NCBI GenBank assembly: GCA_039986595.1
Contig: JBDWQJ010000004.1
Span: 62,001-126,000 of the forward strand
Source of the DNA: Lentilitoribacter sp039986595
Lineage (GTDB): Bacteria; Pseudomonadota; Alphaproteobacteria; Rhizobiales; Rhizobiaceae
DNA length: 64,000 bases
Direction: 5' to 3'
Positions 43,590-51,784 of this stretch are shown here, piece after piece; position 1 is the first letter of the stretch; each line of letters begins with the position of its first letter. A program made the translations under genes and the position numbers. The notes under the pieces were generated by a model. The model was not told the DNA's origin, did no database searches, and saw nothing but the letters and a program-made list of their open reading frames with translations.

Positions 43590-44505
43590 CCATTTTAACA
43601 ACCAAATTGGCCTAAAAGTGGAAGGTGTTACCGTTACATATCGTAACGGTAATACTGCTTTGAGGGATGCATCATTTGAGGTTCCAAAAGGCTCCATCAC
43701 AGCGCTAGTTGGCATCAACGGAAGTGGCAAATCCACTTTATTTAAATCGATCATGGGGTTTGTCGCCCTATCATCAGGCCACATCAATATTCTCGGACAA
43801 AAAGCAAAATCGGCATTATCTCAAAACCTGGTTGCTTATGTTCCGCAAAGCGAAGATGTCGATTGGAACTTTCCTGTCCTTGTCGAAGACGTGGTGATGA
43901 TGGGGCGATATGGCCATATGAACTGGCTCCGCACTTCCAAGCCAAAAGACTATCAAATGGTCGAGCAAGCCCTTGAACGTGTCGGCATGCTCGATTACCG
44001 AAAGCGTCAGATCGGTGAATTATCAGGTGGTCAGAAAAAGCGCGTATTCCTAGCGCGCGCTTTGGCGCAAGAAGGGCAGATCATCTTACTTGATGAGCCA
44101 TTCACCGGGGTGGATGTTAAAACAGAAGCGCAGATTATTTCGCTTTTGCAATCGCTACGGGATGAAGGTCGAGTTTTATTGGTATCAACGCACAATTTGG
44201 GAAGTGTTCCTGAATTTTGTGATCGTGCTGTATTGATCAACAAAACCATTCTTGCATCTGGCACGACAGAAGATGTGTTCACCCATGAGAATTTGGAAAA
44301 AGCCTTTGGTGGCGTGCTCCGTCACTTTATTCTAGGTGGTGAAAATCTACATGATGATGATGATAGTCGTCAGGTTACAGTTCTGACAGATGATGAACGT
44401 CCATTTGTGATTTATGGCGAAGCCAGCCAACACCAAGGCGATCACGCACAAAGCGATGATCAGGGTTTAGGCGATAAATCTGAAATAGATAATAAAGGTG
44501 ATTGA
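43582..44505 (+). CDS. sitB: Manganese/iron ABC transporter ATPase SitB
   Basis: The 307-residue ATPase has Walker A GINGSGKST, the signature LSGGQKKR and Walker B IILLDEPFTGVD. The true start is the ATG at 43582 overlapping the sitA end, with AAAGG upstream; the longer frame is inside sitA. The C-terminal 60 residues are acidic and His-containing (LHDDDDSRQV, then QHQGDHAQSDDQG), going beyond the usual ATPase end. They might sense metal, but that is speculation. Confidence 0.93.
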   Translation: MNNHFNNQIGLKVEGVTVTYRNGNTALRDASFEVPKGSITALVGINGSGKSTLFKSIMGFVALSSGHINILGQKAKSALSQNLVAYVPQSEDVDWNFPVLVEDVVMMGRYGHMNWLRTSKPKDYQMVEQALERVGMLDYRKRQIGELSGGQKKRVFLARALAQEGQIILLDEPFTGVDVKTEAQIISLLQSLRDEGRVLLVSTHNLGSVPEFCDRAVLINKTILASGTTEDVFTHENLEKAFGGVLRHFILGGENLHDDDDSRQVTVLTDDERPFVIYGEASQHQGDHAQSDDQGLGDKSEIDNKGD

Positions 44506-45377
44506 TGGAATTTCTTTTAGAACCCTTCACCTATAAATATATGCTCAATGCCATTTGGATCAGTGCATTGGTCGGGCTGGTTTGTGGCTTCCTATCATCT
44601 TATTTAATCTTGAAAGGCTGGTCACTCATTGGTGATGCGCTATCGCACGCAATCGTGCCTGGCGTAGCTGGGGCTTATATGCTTGGGCTTCCCTTTGCTG
44701 CGGGTGCTTTTTTAGCAGGTGGGCTTGCCGCAGCGGGCATCATGTTTTTAAACCAGCAAACATCGCTCAAACAAGATGCGATTATCGGGATTATTTTCAC
44801 CTCCTTCTTTGCGCTTGGTTTGTTTATGGTGTCCATTTCCCCCACATCAATTGATGTTCAAAAAATCATATTGGGCAATGTACTGGCAATATCAGCTTCA
44901 GACACAATCCAACTCGCAATTATCGGCGGTGTGACACTCCTTATTTTGATGCTTAAATGGAAAGATATAATGCTGGTGTTTTTTGATGAGCATCAAGCAA
45001 AAGCCATTGGTATTGATCCATTTTGGATCAAAGTTTTGTTTTTCGCTTTACTCAGCGCCTCAACGGTTGCTGCACTTCAAACTGTGGGCGCCTTTTTGGT
45101 CATTGCACTGGTTATCACCCCCGGTGCTACTGCTTATTTATTGACCGATCGTTTCCCAAAGCTGGTTTTGATCAGTTCTATAATTGGCGCGATGACATGT
45201 TTTTCAGGCGCGTATTTAAGCTATTTCTTGGATGGTGCAACAGGTGGAATTATTGTTGTACTACAAACAGCTTTGTTTCTTGTTGCATTGGTATTTGCAC
45301 CCAAGCATGGTATTTTAAGCCAGCGGCGCAAGGCAAAAGAGACAAGCCTTTCTGAACCTCAAGTGGTGGATTTATGA
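44505..45377 (+). CDS. sitC: Manganese/iron ABC transporter permease SitC
   Basis: The 290-residue membrane protein of the ABC-3 family has about eight hydrophobic helices. The family motif LKGWSLIGDALSHAIVPGVAGAYM appears near residue 42, and the ATPase contact region lies around FDEHQAKAIGIDP. The ATG at 44505 shares one base with the sitB stop (TGATG). With SitD it forms the transmembrane channel. Confidence 0.93.
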   Translation: MEFLLEPFTYKYMLNAIWISALVGLVCGFLSSYLILKGWSLIGDALSHAIVPGVAGAYMLGLPFAAGAFLAGGLAAAGIMFLNQQTSLKQDAIIGIIFTSFFALGLFMVSISPTSIDVQKIILGNVLAISASDTIQLAIIGGVTLLILMLKWKDIMLVFFDEHQAKAIGIDPFWIKVLFFALLSASTVAALQTVGAFLVIALVITPGATAYLLTDRFPKLVLISSIIGAMTCFSGAYLSYFLDGATGGIIVVLQTALFLVALVFAPKHGILSQRRKAKETSLSEPQVVDL

Positions 45378-46222
45378 TGGAATTTGTCGCACTTTTATTA
45401 GAGCCATTTTCATTTTCATTTATGCAAAAGGCTTTCATCATTACATTGATTATATCGGTACCGATGAGCCTCATGTCCTGCCTTGTTGTGCTTAAAGGCT
45501 GGTCATTAATGGGAGATGCTGTTTCTCACGCGGTTCTCCCAGGCATCGTTTTGGCATATATTTTATCTATACCGCTTGCCATCGGCGCATTTATTGCAGG
45601 GCTATTTTGCGCCATTGCCACAGGTTATATAAAAGACAATAGCCGCATCAAGGAAGATACTGTGCTTGGTATTGTATTCTCAGGCATGTTTGGTCTAGGC
45701 ATTGTTTTATATGTGAACATTCAAACAGATGTTCACCTTGATCATATTCTGTTTGGCAATATGTTGGGCGTGAACTGGCAAGATATTTCAATCTCTGCGT
45801 TTTTAGCATTTCTATGCGGCGGGTTTGTTCTTGCTAAAAGGAAAGATCTGTTGCTGCATTCCTTTGACAGCCAGCATGCTCAAGCGATTGGCCTTGCAGT
45901 GCATGTGCTGCATTATGGTCTTTTAATTGCACTTTCAATCATCATCGTGGCAAGCCTTGATGCCATTGGTATTATCTTATCAATCGCACTTTTGGTGACA
46001 CCTGGCGCCATTGCGTTTTTGCTGACGCGCACTTTTTCTAAAATGCTGATTGTTGCTTCAGCGGTTACTGCATTATCGAGCTTTATGGGAATTTATCTCA
46101 GTTTTTATATCGATAGTGCGCCGGCACCAACAATTGTTTTGTTACTCACAATCGTGTTCATCATAGCGTTTTTTATTCAGCAGATACGCTTTAGACAACT
46201 TCGCGCATCAACCACATCATAA
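45374..46222 (+). CDS. sitD: Manganese/iron ABC transporter permease SitD
   Basis: This 282-residue second ABC-3 permease is paralogous to SitC and carries VVLKGWSLMGDAVSHAVLPGIVLAY near residue 40 and FDSQHAQAIGLAV as the coupling loop. The start overlaps the sitC stop; two adjacent ATG codons (45374 and 45377) are equally plausible. A heterodimer of SitC and SitD is the normal arrangement for SitABCD. Confidence 0.93.
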   Translation: MMEFVALLLEPFSFSFMQKAFIITLIISVPMSLMSCLVVLKGWSLMGDAVSHAVLPGIVLAYILSIPLAIGAFIAGLFCAIATGYIKDNSRIKEDTVLGIVFSGMFGLGIVLYVNIQTDVHLDHILFGNMLGVNWQDISISAFLAFLCGGFVLAKRKDLLLHSFDSQHAQAIGLAVHVLHYGLLIALSIIIVASLDAIGIILSIALLVTPGAIAFLLTRTFSKMLIVASAVTALSSFMGIYLSFYIDSAPAPTIVLLLTIVFIIAFFIQQIRFRQLRASTTS

Positions 46223-46248
46223 AGGGAAAATGACCCAAATAAAATAAT

Positions 46249-46280
46249 ACAGGACGGCAGATCGAAATATCTGCCGTCCT
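46249..46280. terminator. Strong 13-bp hairpin after sitD
   Basis: CAGGACGGCAGAT (46249-46261) pairs perfectly with ATCTGCCGTCCTG (46268-46280) around a 6-base loop. The T-run is weak (GTATTTG), but the location between the convergent sitD and bcsN makes a terminator likely. Confidence 0.7.
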
Positions 46281-46298
46281 GTATTTGCCTCCCGGTCT

Positions 46299-46318
46299 AC
46301 CAAACGTTTTTTCGTTTG
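46299..46318 (-). terminator. Short hairpin after bcsN
   Basis: CCAAACG (46299-46305) pairs with CGTTTGG (46312-46318) around TTTTTT. It lies 25 bases past the bcsN stop and may end the cellulose operon together with the larger hairpin beyond it. Confidence 0.45.
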
Positions 46319-46342
46319 GCCTCACGGATCTCTTAAAACTAT

Positions 46343-47257
46343 TTAATTAGGTAACGGTATCTTGGGTGCATTGGGATCAACCACGAAATTCTGCACAACT
46401 TTGGTTTTTCGTTTGATGATCACTGGCGTTGAACCATCGAGCTCCGTCGGTAGTAATACCCGCGGTCCCTCAGGTACAGTTACCGCTTGACGCTTGGTTG
46501 TTCTCACCTTGGGGCGCGCTTTTACCTTAGCTGGCTTTGCCGCAATGGTTGGCTGAGTAATAATAGGCTGAGCAAATGCAGACGTTTGTTTTGCATATCC
46601 TGCTCCTTCGGCAAATCTTAAGATCTCAAGGGAAGAAGAGGTTACTTCTTTAATGCGGAAACCATCCATAAGCACCAACAATTGGTCTGTTGTTTTGGTT
46701 GGATGACAATATCTTACGCGCACTTTAGATGCATATTTGGGTTGCAAGAAACGCTGAAAATCTACCAAATCATTGCGCGTTATATTGCGTACAACCTGCC
46801 AAGCAAAAATACAATTTCCATCAATTTTCGACTTGCCATGTGCATAGCCATAAATCCCGTGTAAATTTTCACGCGGGTTTTGATCAATGGTCATATTCAT
46901 TGTCGGGAAAAAGCGTTTCATTTCACCCACAATTTGGCGACGTGTCGGTGCTTGGTAGTAAGCTCGGTTACTTGAGGTTTTCGCCACATCAACAATGATC
47001 TGGTTTTCACCACCACCATATCCATAATTTGGATAAAGTACGGTTTGGTGCACACGATTATTACCCGATGATTGGCGGACAGATGAAATCGGACCAGCAA
47101 TACTTGGGAAATATGCAACTGCGTATAACGGATCAACCTCGCTTGCAAGCGTCGGCGCGACGGCCTTGGTTGAACTGGTTACAATGCTTTTATCTGTTGT
47201 CATTGAGCATGCCGTTAATGGCAGCATCAATGCTAAAGTCAGGCTTAATTTCTTCAT
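46343..47257 (-). CDS. bcsN: Cellulose biosynthesis protein BcsN (lipoprotein)
   Basis: The 304-residue protein begins with a lipoprotein signal (MKKLSLTLALMLPLTACSM, lipobox LTAC, lipidated Cys17). It continues with sequence I recognise as BcsN of alphaproteobacterial cellulose loci: a conserved central part from about residue 95 to 225 (RQIVGEMKRFFPTMNMTI, GNCIFAWQVVRNI, RVRYCHP). The last 75 residues are Pro/Lys-rich. BcsN has no known biochemical activity. It is the last gene of this operon, four bases after the TPR gene. Confidence 0.82.
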   Translation of the reverse strand: MKKLSLTLALMLPLTACSMTTDKSIVTSSTKAVAPTLASEVDPLYAVAYFPSIAGPISSVRQSSGNNRVHQTVLYPNYGYGGGENQIIVDVAKTSSNRAYYQAPTRRQIVGEMKRFFPTMNMTIDQNPRENLHGIYGYAHGKSKIDGNCIFAWQVVRNITRNDLVDFQRFLQPKYASKVRVRYCHPTKTTDQLLVLMDGFRIKEVTSSSLEILRFAEGAGYAKQTSAFAQPIITQPTIAAKPAKVKARPKVRTTKRQAVTVPEGPRVLLPTELDGSTPVIIKRKTKVVQNFVVDPNAPKIPLPN

Positions 47258-47261
47258 GAAA

Positions 47262-49391
47262 TTAACTCCCCCCTCCTGTCATCACAATCCCGCGTGATGC
47301 ATGTCCATCGCGCAAATGCATATTCAATCTACGGAAAATTGAATTGGCCTCATTAGGATATCCTAAATGGTGATATGCCCATCCGCGCATTAAAGTTAAA
47401 TCTCTTGGTTCGCTCACTAGTTTGGCACGCGCGTCAAGCGCGGCAAGTGTGCGGTCATATTGCTTGACATCAAATGACGAACGCGCTCGTTGGAAATAGA
47501 TTTCTGCGAATAATTCGTTCTGTCGTTTTGCTGATAATGGATATGTCCGCAGCAAACTTTCTGCGTCATCTGTTAAGCGGGTTCTTAAAAGCGCTAAAGC
47601 ACGACCATAGACGGCATCTTTCATAGTTTTGCCGCTACCAGAGCCACGCATGGCTTGAGAAAACGAATTATCAGCCTCGGTCACGCGTGACATAGCCAAA
47701 TAGCACCATCCCCTGATCAACCAAGCATTGGCAGTCAAACCATTTGATGACAAACGATCAATTTCTTGCAGGCAAGATTTATAATCCTTGCGTTCAAAAT
47801 GCTTGATGTAGCTGGTTTTAACCGAACGTTTTGGTTTTGCAATGGCCGCAGCTTTTCGTGCTTTTGGCGGACTTGCTCTGACAACTTCAGTCCAGATACC
47901 AGGATATATATCGACATAATCCTGCTTAAGCTCAGCATAATCTGTTTTTCGCCCAAGGCGCAGCAAAGTCAGTGCTAAACCTTTCACGCGATCAGAATTT
48001 TCATCCCAATCAATAGCCTTTGTGAACCATGCATATGCGGCATCAAACTGGCGCGAGTTATAAGCATACCAACCCAAAACTTCTGAATGTTCTGGCGAGC
48101 TTGTTTCCAAAATTGCTGTTGTATATGCCAGCACAATATCTTCTGTGATAGACCCACGCTTTGGCTTTGCAAATTTCGGTGACAAAACGTTCATCAAGAA
48201 AATTGGGTCATCTGCTAAATTCGGCAAATGTGTGCGTGCAAATTTATACGCCTTTTGATCTAGATCCTGACGCGAAAGAGACAAGTAATAACCTTTTGCA
48301 TTTTGCGCTGTTGGATCAAGCTTCATTGCATTTTCAAACAATGGTTCAGCTAATCCCGGCTGCTCAAGTTTAAGCTGATACCAACCCAAAAGAGATAAAT
48401 CTGCGGCTAAGTCACCCTTCATCGCATTATCTGTAAGTTGGCGAATATCAAAACTTGAAACTGTTGAAACATCGCTCTCACTGGCATTAAAATCAGCGAT
48501 AGCTTTCCGCACAAGATCAACCTTTAGCATACCAATGCCAGGCACTTGGCTTGGCACTGTCCAAAGGCTTGTCATCACACGTCTGATCTCTACCGCTGGG
48601 AAATCGCGCACAGCCTTTTGCAATGTTACCAATAAATGCGCATCGGTTAAGCGGTGCAATGGATCACGGAAGAACAACCCTTTATAAGCGCGTACCAGCG
48701 GAGCTTTTTCCTCAAGATGAGAATAGGCATCAATTAATGTCCAAACGAGATCGACATCTGTTTCAAGCTTTGGATCAATCGATTGACCAACGCTGACAAC
48801 ACCAATCCAATCTTCAACACGAGCAAGTTCAACCATTTGAATGCGTTGTTTTTTGCGTGCCAACTTGGTTGAGAAATCTTCTGTTGGTCTCCACTTTGGG
48901 TCTTCGGTTTTTCTACGAACAATTTCCGCGTCAATTCCAGTAAAATCATCAACTGCGAACATATCCCATAACGGTTGTTCGTTTGGGACTAATTTTTGTG
49001 CAGTAACATATAAATCCGCCGGGGCAGTAAACCCTGGGTGAAGCACTTGCAAACGCGCGATTTCTGCATCCACACGCTCATGCTGGCGCTGCTTTGCATA
49101 ATAATAAAGTGCAGCTAGATCAGCATCTGCAAAAGCATATTGTGGTGTTGTCTCGACAGACTTTTTCACAACCTGTTTGCGAATAACAGGCGTCTGAGGG
49201 ACGAGCGTATGGCTTTCACTTGCACCCATGATTGGAGTTTGCAAATTAAGCGGCTGCCGATTGGCAAATAAGCTTTCTTGAACAATCAAGTCAGTGCCAT
49301 CATTTGCGGATGCAGATGTGAATGGCAGCGCAGAAAACGCTAACGCAAATACGGACGCTCTTAAAGCATATGATAGAGTATTAGTTCTCAT
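47262..49391 (-). CDS. Secreted TPR-repeat protein of the cellulose operon
   Basis: The 709-residue protein has a signal peptide (hydrophobic residues 9-28, cleavage near SASA). It consists mostly of helical TPR-like repeats, for example around AADLSLLGWYQLKLEQPGLAEPLFENAMKLDP and AWLIRGWCYLAMSRVTEADNSFSQAM. BcsC has similar periplasmic repeats but ends in a 16-strand outer-membrane barrel; no barrel-like C-terminus is visible here. It may be a periplasmic scaffold for cellulose export. It shares one base with the bcsB stop. No specific family name is certain. Confidence 0.82.
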   Translation of the reverse strand: MRTNTLSYALRASVFALAFSALPFTSASANDGTDLIVQESLFANRQPLNLQTPIMGASESHTLVPQTPVIRKQVVKKSVETTPQYAFADADLAALYYYAKQRQHERVDAEIARLQVLHPGFTAPADLYVTAQKLVPNEQPLWDMFAVDDFTGIDAEIVRRKTEDPKWRPTEDFSTKLARKKQRIQMVELARVEDWIGVVSVGQSIDPKLETDVDLVWTLIDAYSHLEEKAPLVRAYKGLFFRDPLHRLTDAHLLVTLQKAVRDFPAVEIRRVMTSLWTVPSQVPGIGMLKVDLVRKAIADFNASESDVSTVSSFDIRQLTDNAMKGDLAADLSLLGWYQLKLEQPGLAEPLFENAMKLDPTAQNAKGYYLSLSRQDLDQKAYKFARTHLPNLADDPIFLMNVLSPKFAKPKRGSITEDIVLAYTTAILETSSPEHSEVLGWYAYNSRQFDAAYAWFTKAIDWDENSDRVKGLALTLLRLGRKTDYAELKQDYVDIYPGIWTEVVRASPPKARKAAAIAKPKRSVKTSYIKHFERKDYKSCLQEIDRLSSNGLTANAWLIRGWCYLAMSRVTEADNSFSQAMRGSGSGKTMKDAVYGRALALLRTRLTDDAESLLRTYPLSAKRQNELFAEIYFQRARSSFDVKQYDRTLAALDARAKLVSEPRDLTLMRGWAYHHLGYPNEANSIFRRLNMHLRDGHASRGIVMTGGGS

Positions 49392-51784
49392 TAGTCTTCC
49401 GTTCTCACGCCTGCTTTAGGAATTGTGCGGCCAAGCCAGACAGCAAAAAATGCGAAAAAAGCCACGATTAAAACGATGTAAGCTATAAAGTTATCAGAGA
49501 ACCAAGCAGCGGCTAGCCGTCTTAAGTTGCTTGGCGATTTATCTGTAAATGCATGCACTTTATAATCTGATGGCAGTTGTGCACTGAGCTGTTTTGTACG
49601 CAAATCAATTGTTACATCCGACCCTTTCACAGTAGACCAAATGTCAGGCTCTGCAAGAATGAGCGATGCCCGCACAACATCTTCAGGTGTATCTGCTGCA
49701 AGCCATGTTACGACAGAATTGTTCTGATCATCCAAGGTTTGAACAAGGTTGGCTTTGCGCCCATCAATATCGCCGGTTACCGCACTATCGATTGCAGGCT
49801 CGTATTTAAGCCATGACTGAAAGCGATGGGTCAGATCATCAAATTTTTGTTTGATAACCGCAGCAGTCGATAATTCAGTTGCTGTTTTTTGCGTCTTGTG
49901 ACGGAAAGCTTGCAATAGATCTTCTGGTGTTGCTTGCGTAACTTTCGGCAACGCGATGGATTCAACACTTGCTGTTGTGATCAGATCAGGCAACCAATCT
50001 GCATCATAAAATTTAATTCGGTATGACACTTCATGCGGCTCATCATCCGCGCTTGGGCCAGATTGAATGAACGCGCGGCGCGGCGCAATAACAAGCTTAT
50101 TGTCGCGATCTGAATTGTCAGGACGACCCAGTATCACTTGTGAGTTCAACGGCGCGCCGGAAGCAATGGTCATCTTACTCATCATCGTTAAAGCAGCTGA
50201 CAAAGTACGACTATCTGCATGAACAGCATAGATATTTAAGCGCTCATCATTGCGATAAGGATAAGCGGTCCCTGCAAATACTGATAAATCAGGCAGCCTT
50301 GAAATTCGCGCAAGTTGCGGCACTCTAATTTCAGTATTCTCAAGCAGAATGAAGCGCGGTGCAGTTTCATCACGTTCGCTATAAACGCATGCTTCATCGC
50401 TTGCTTTTTCCACCTCAGCCAAAACTTCAATCTGGTTACGCCCTGGTCTGAAAGCGCGCATGGGTAATTCTATACGGCGATCTTCAAACACCTCACCATC
50501 GGTATCGCGCATAGGCAGACTGGTGACAATTTGACCATTAACACGCACGAGCAATTGCGATTGCGGGTTTAGCCCTGGTGATGTCGCAGCATGCAGCCCT
50601 AGATCAATCGTTGCATATTCCGCTGGATAAAAATCAGCAGGCAGCACAAGATCAAAATTAGTTCTAAATAAACGGCCGGAGAATGAGCGCGCAGTATAAC
50701 CTGCCTGCCCTAGCGTATAAACGCCGCCAGCATCAGCATTGATTTCTAAATGCTTTTCTTGCGAGATTGCAGCGTCGAGCATTGGCTTTAATTCACCGCG
50801 AATTCCAGCAAGTAACTGCGCTGTTGCTTGTCCAATTGATGGGGCTTTTAACACCACAGCAACACGCCTTGCGTCTTGAGTTTGCACCACGGACAAACCA
50901 TGCTTTGCATTTGCAGCTGCGGGATAATTTAAATCCGGTCGATCCATTGCAGCAAGATAAACATCGATACCTGGACCAATGCCTGACTTATCTGAAACGG
51001 TAACAGCCACATCATCTCTACCAAGCGCAAGCGAGAGTGTTTGTACAAGCGGTAAAGCTGCGTTTAGATCGCCAATACCGGAGTTTTTGGGCAAAACCAG
51101 ACGTAAATCGGTTAGACCATTTTCCGAGCGGCCAATCATTTTAAGTGATTTTAGGTCTGAAAACGTGAACTCATCTTCAGTTAAAAAGCCGGAGTTCATA
51201 AAGTCGATTTCGGTCCATAACTCGTAAGTTGCTGCAAGCGAGCAATCAACGCGATGGCGCTGAATGGCTTGAATTTCAACAATGTTTGTTCCGTCAACAA
51301 GCGCATTTGCTGGTACTAAGAATTTATGCGCTGAAAATTCAGATGACGATGCAATTGGGAATTTCCCAACTGGATAGCCATTGACCTTAATATTTAAGCT
51401 TGATGCTTCAGGCATAACTGAAACTGCATTTTTATAGGCAATGACAAGCTCGCCAATAGTGCCAGCTTTATCCATATCATGCTGGAACGTAAACCGACCT
51501 AATGCATCTTCACCCTCAAGTTTAAAACGCGAACGAGGTTGATTAAACGCAATCAGAGTTGGATTTACAACAGCATCCTCGAGTGCCAGCGCAGGTTGAC
51601 GCGTTGTCATGATAAAGTTCTCAGTCTTGGCAAATGGTGATTGCACAATACCTTTTGTTGGACCTTTTATTGGCGCTACATCATTGGAAAACAAGCTTTG
51701 CGCCATAATCGGAGAAATAGCCGTACCGACACTTATTGCAGCATAGGCACCTGCAATCAGCAATTTATGTTTAAGCTTCTGCAC
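49391..51784 (-). CDS. bcsB: Cellulose synthase regulatory subunit BcsB
   Basis: The 797-residue periplasmic protein anchored by a C-terminal membrane helix (NFIAYIVLIVAFFAFFAVWLG) is the partner of BcsA that guides the glucan through the periplasm. The N-terminal signal lies around KLLIAGAYAAISVGTAISPIMAQS. Carbohydrate-binding and flavodoxin-like modules repeat through the middle, in agreement with BcsB. The GTG at 51784 follows GGGAGG and overlaps the end of bcsA by 14 bases; the longer in-frame start lies deep inside bcsA. Length is normal for the family. Confidence 0.93.
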   Translation of the reverse strand: MQKLKHKLLIAGAYAAISVGTAISPIMAQSLFSNDVAPIKGPTKGIVQSPFAKTENFIMTTRQPALALEDAVVNPTLIAFNQPRSRFKLEGEDALGRFTFQHDMDKAGTIGELVIAYKNAVSVMPEASSLNIKVNGYPVGKFPIASSSEFSAHKFLVPANALVDGTNIVEIQAIQRHRVDCSLAATYELWTEIDFMNSGFLTEDEFTFSDLKSLKMIGRSENGLTDLRLVLPKNSGIGDLNAALPLVQTLSLALGRDDVAVTVSDKSGIGPGIDVYLAAMDRPDLNYPAAANAKHGLSVVQTQDARRVAVVLKAPSIGQATAQLLAGIRGELKPMLDAAISQEKHLEINADAGGVYTLGQAGYTARSFSGRLFRTNFDLVLPADFYPAEYATIDLGLHAATSPGLNPQSQLLVRVNGQIVTSLPMRDTDGEVFEDRRIELPMRAFRPGRNQIEVLAEVEKASDEACVYSERDETAPRFILLENTEIRVPQLARISRLPDLSVFAGTAYPYRNDERLNIYAVHADSRTLSAALTMMSKMTIASGAPLNSQVILGRPDNSDRDNKLVIAPRRAFIQSGPSADDEPHEVSYRIKFYDADWLPDLITTASVESIALPKVTQATPEDLLQAFRHKTQKTATELSTAAVIKQKFDDLTHRFQSWLKYEPAIDSAVTGDIDGRKANLVQTLDDQNNSVVTWLAADTPEDVVRASLILAEPDIWSTVKGSDVTIDLRTKQLSAQLPSDYKVHAFTDKSPSNLRRLAAAWFSDNFIAYIVLIVAFFAFFAVWLGRTIPKAGVRTED

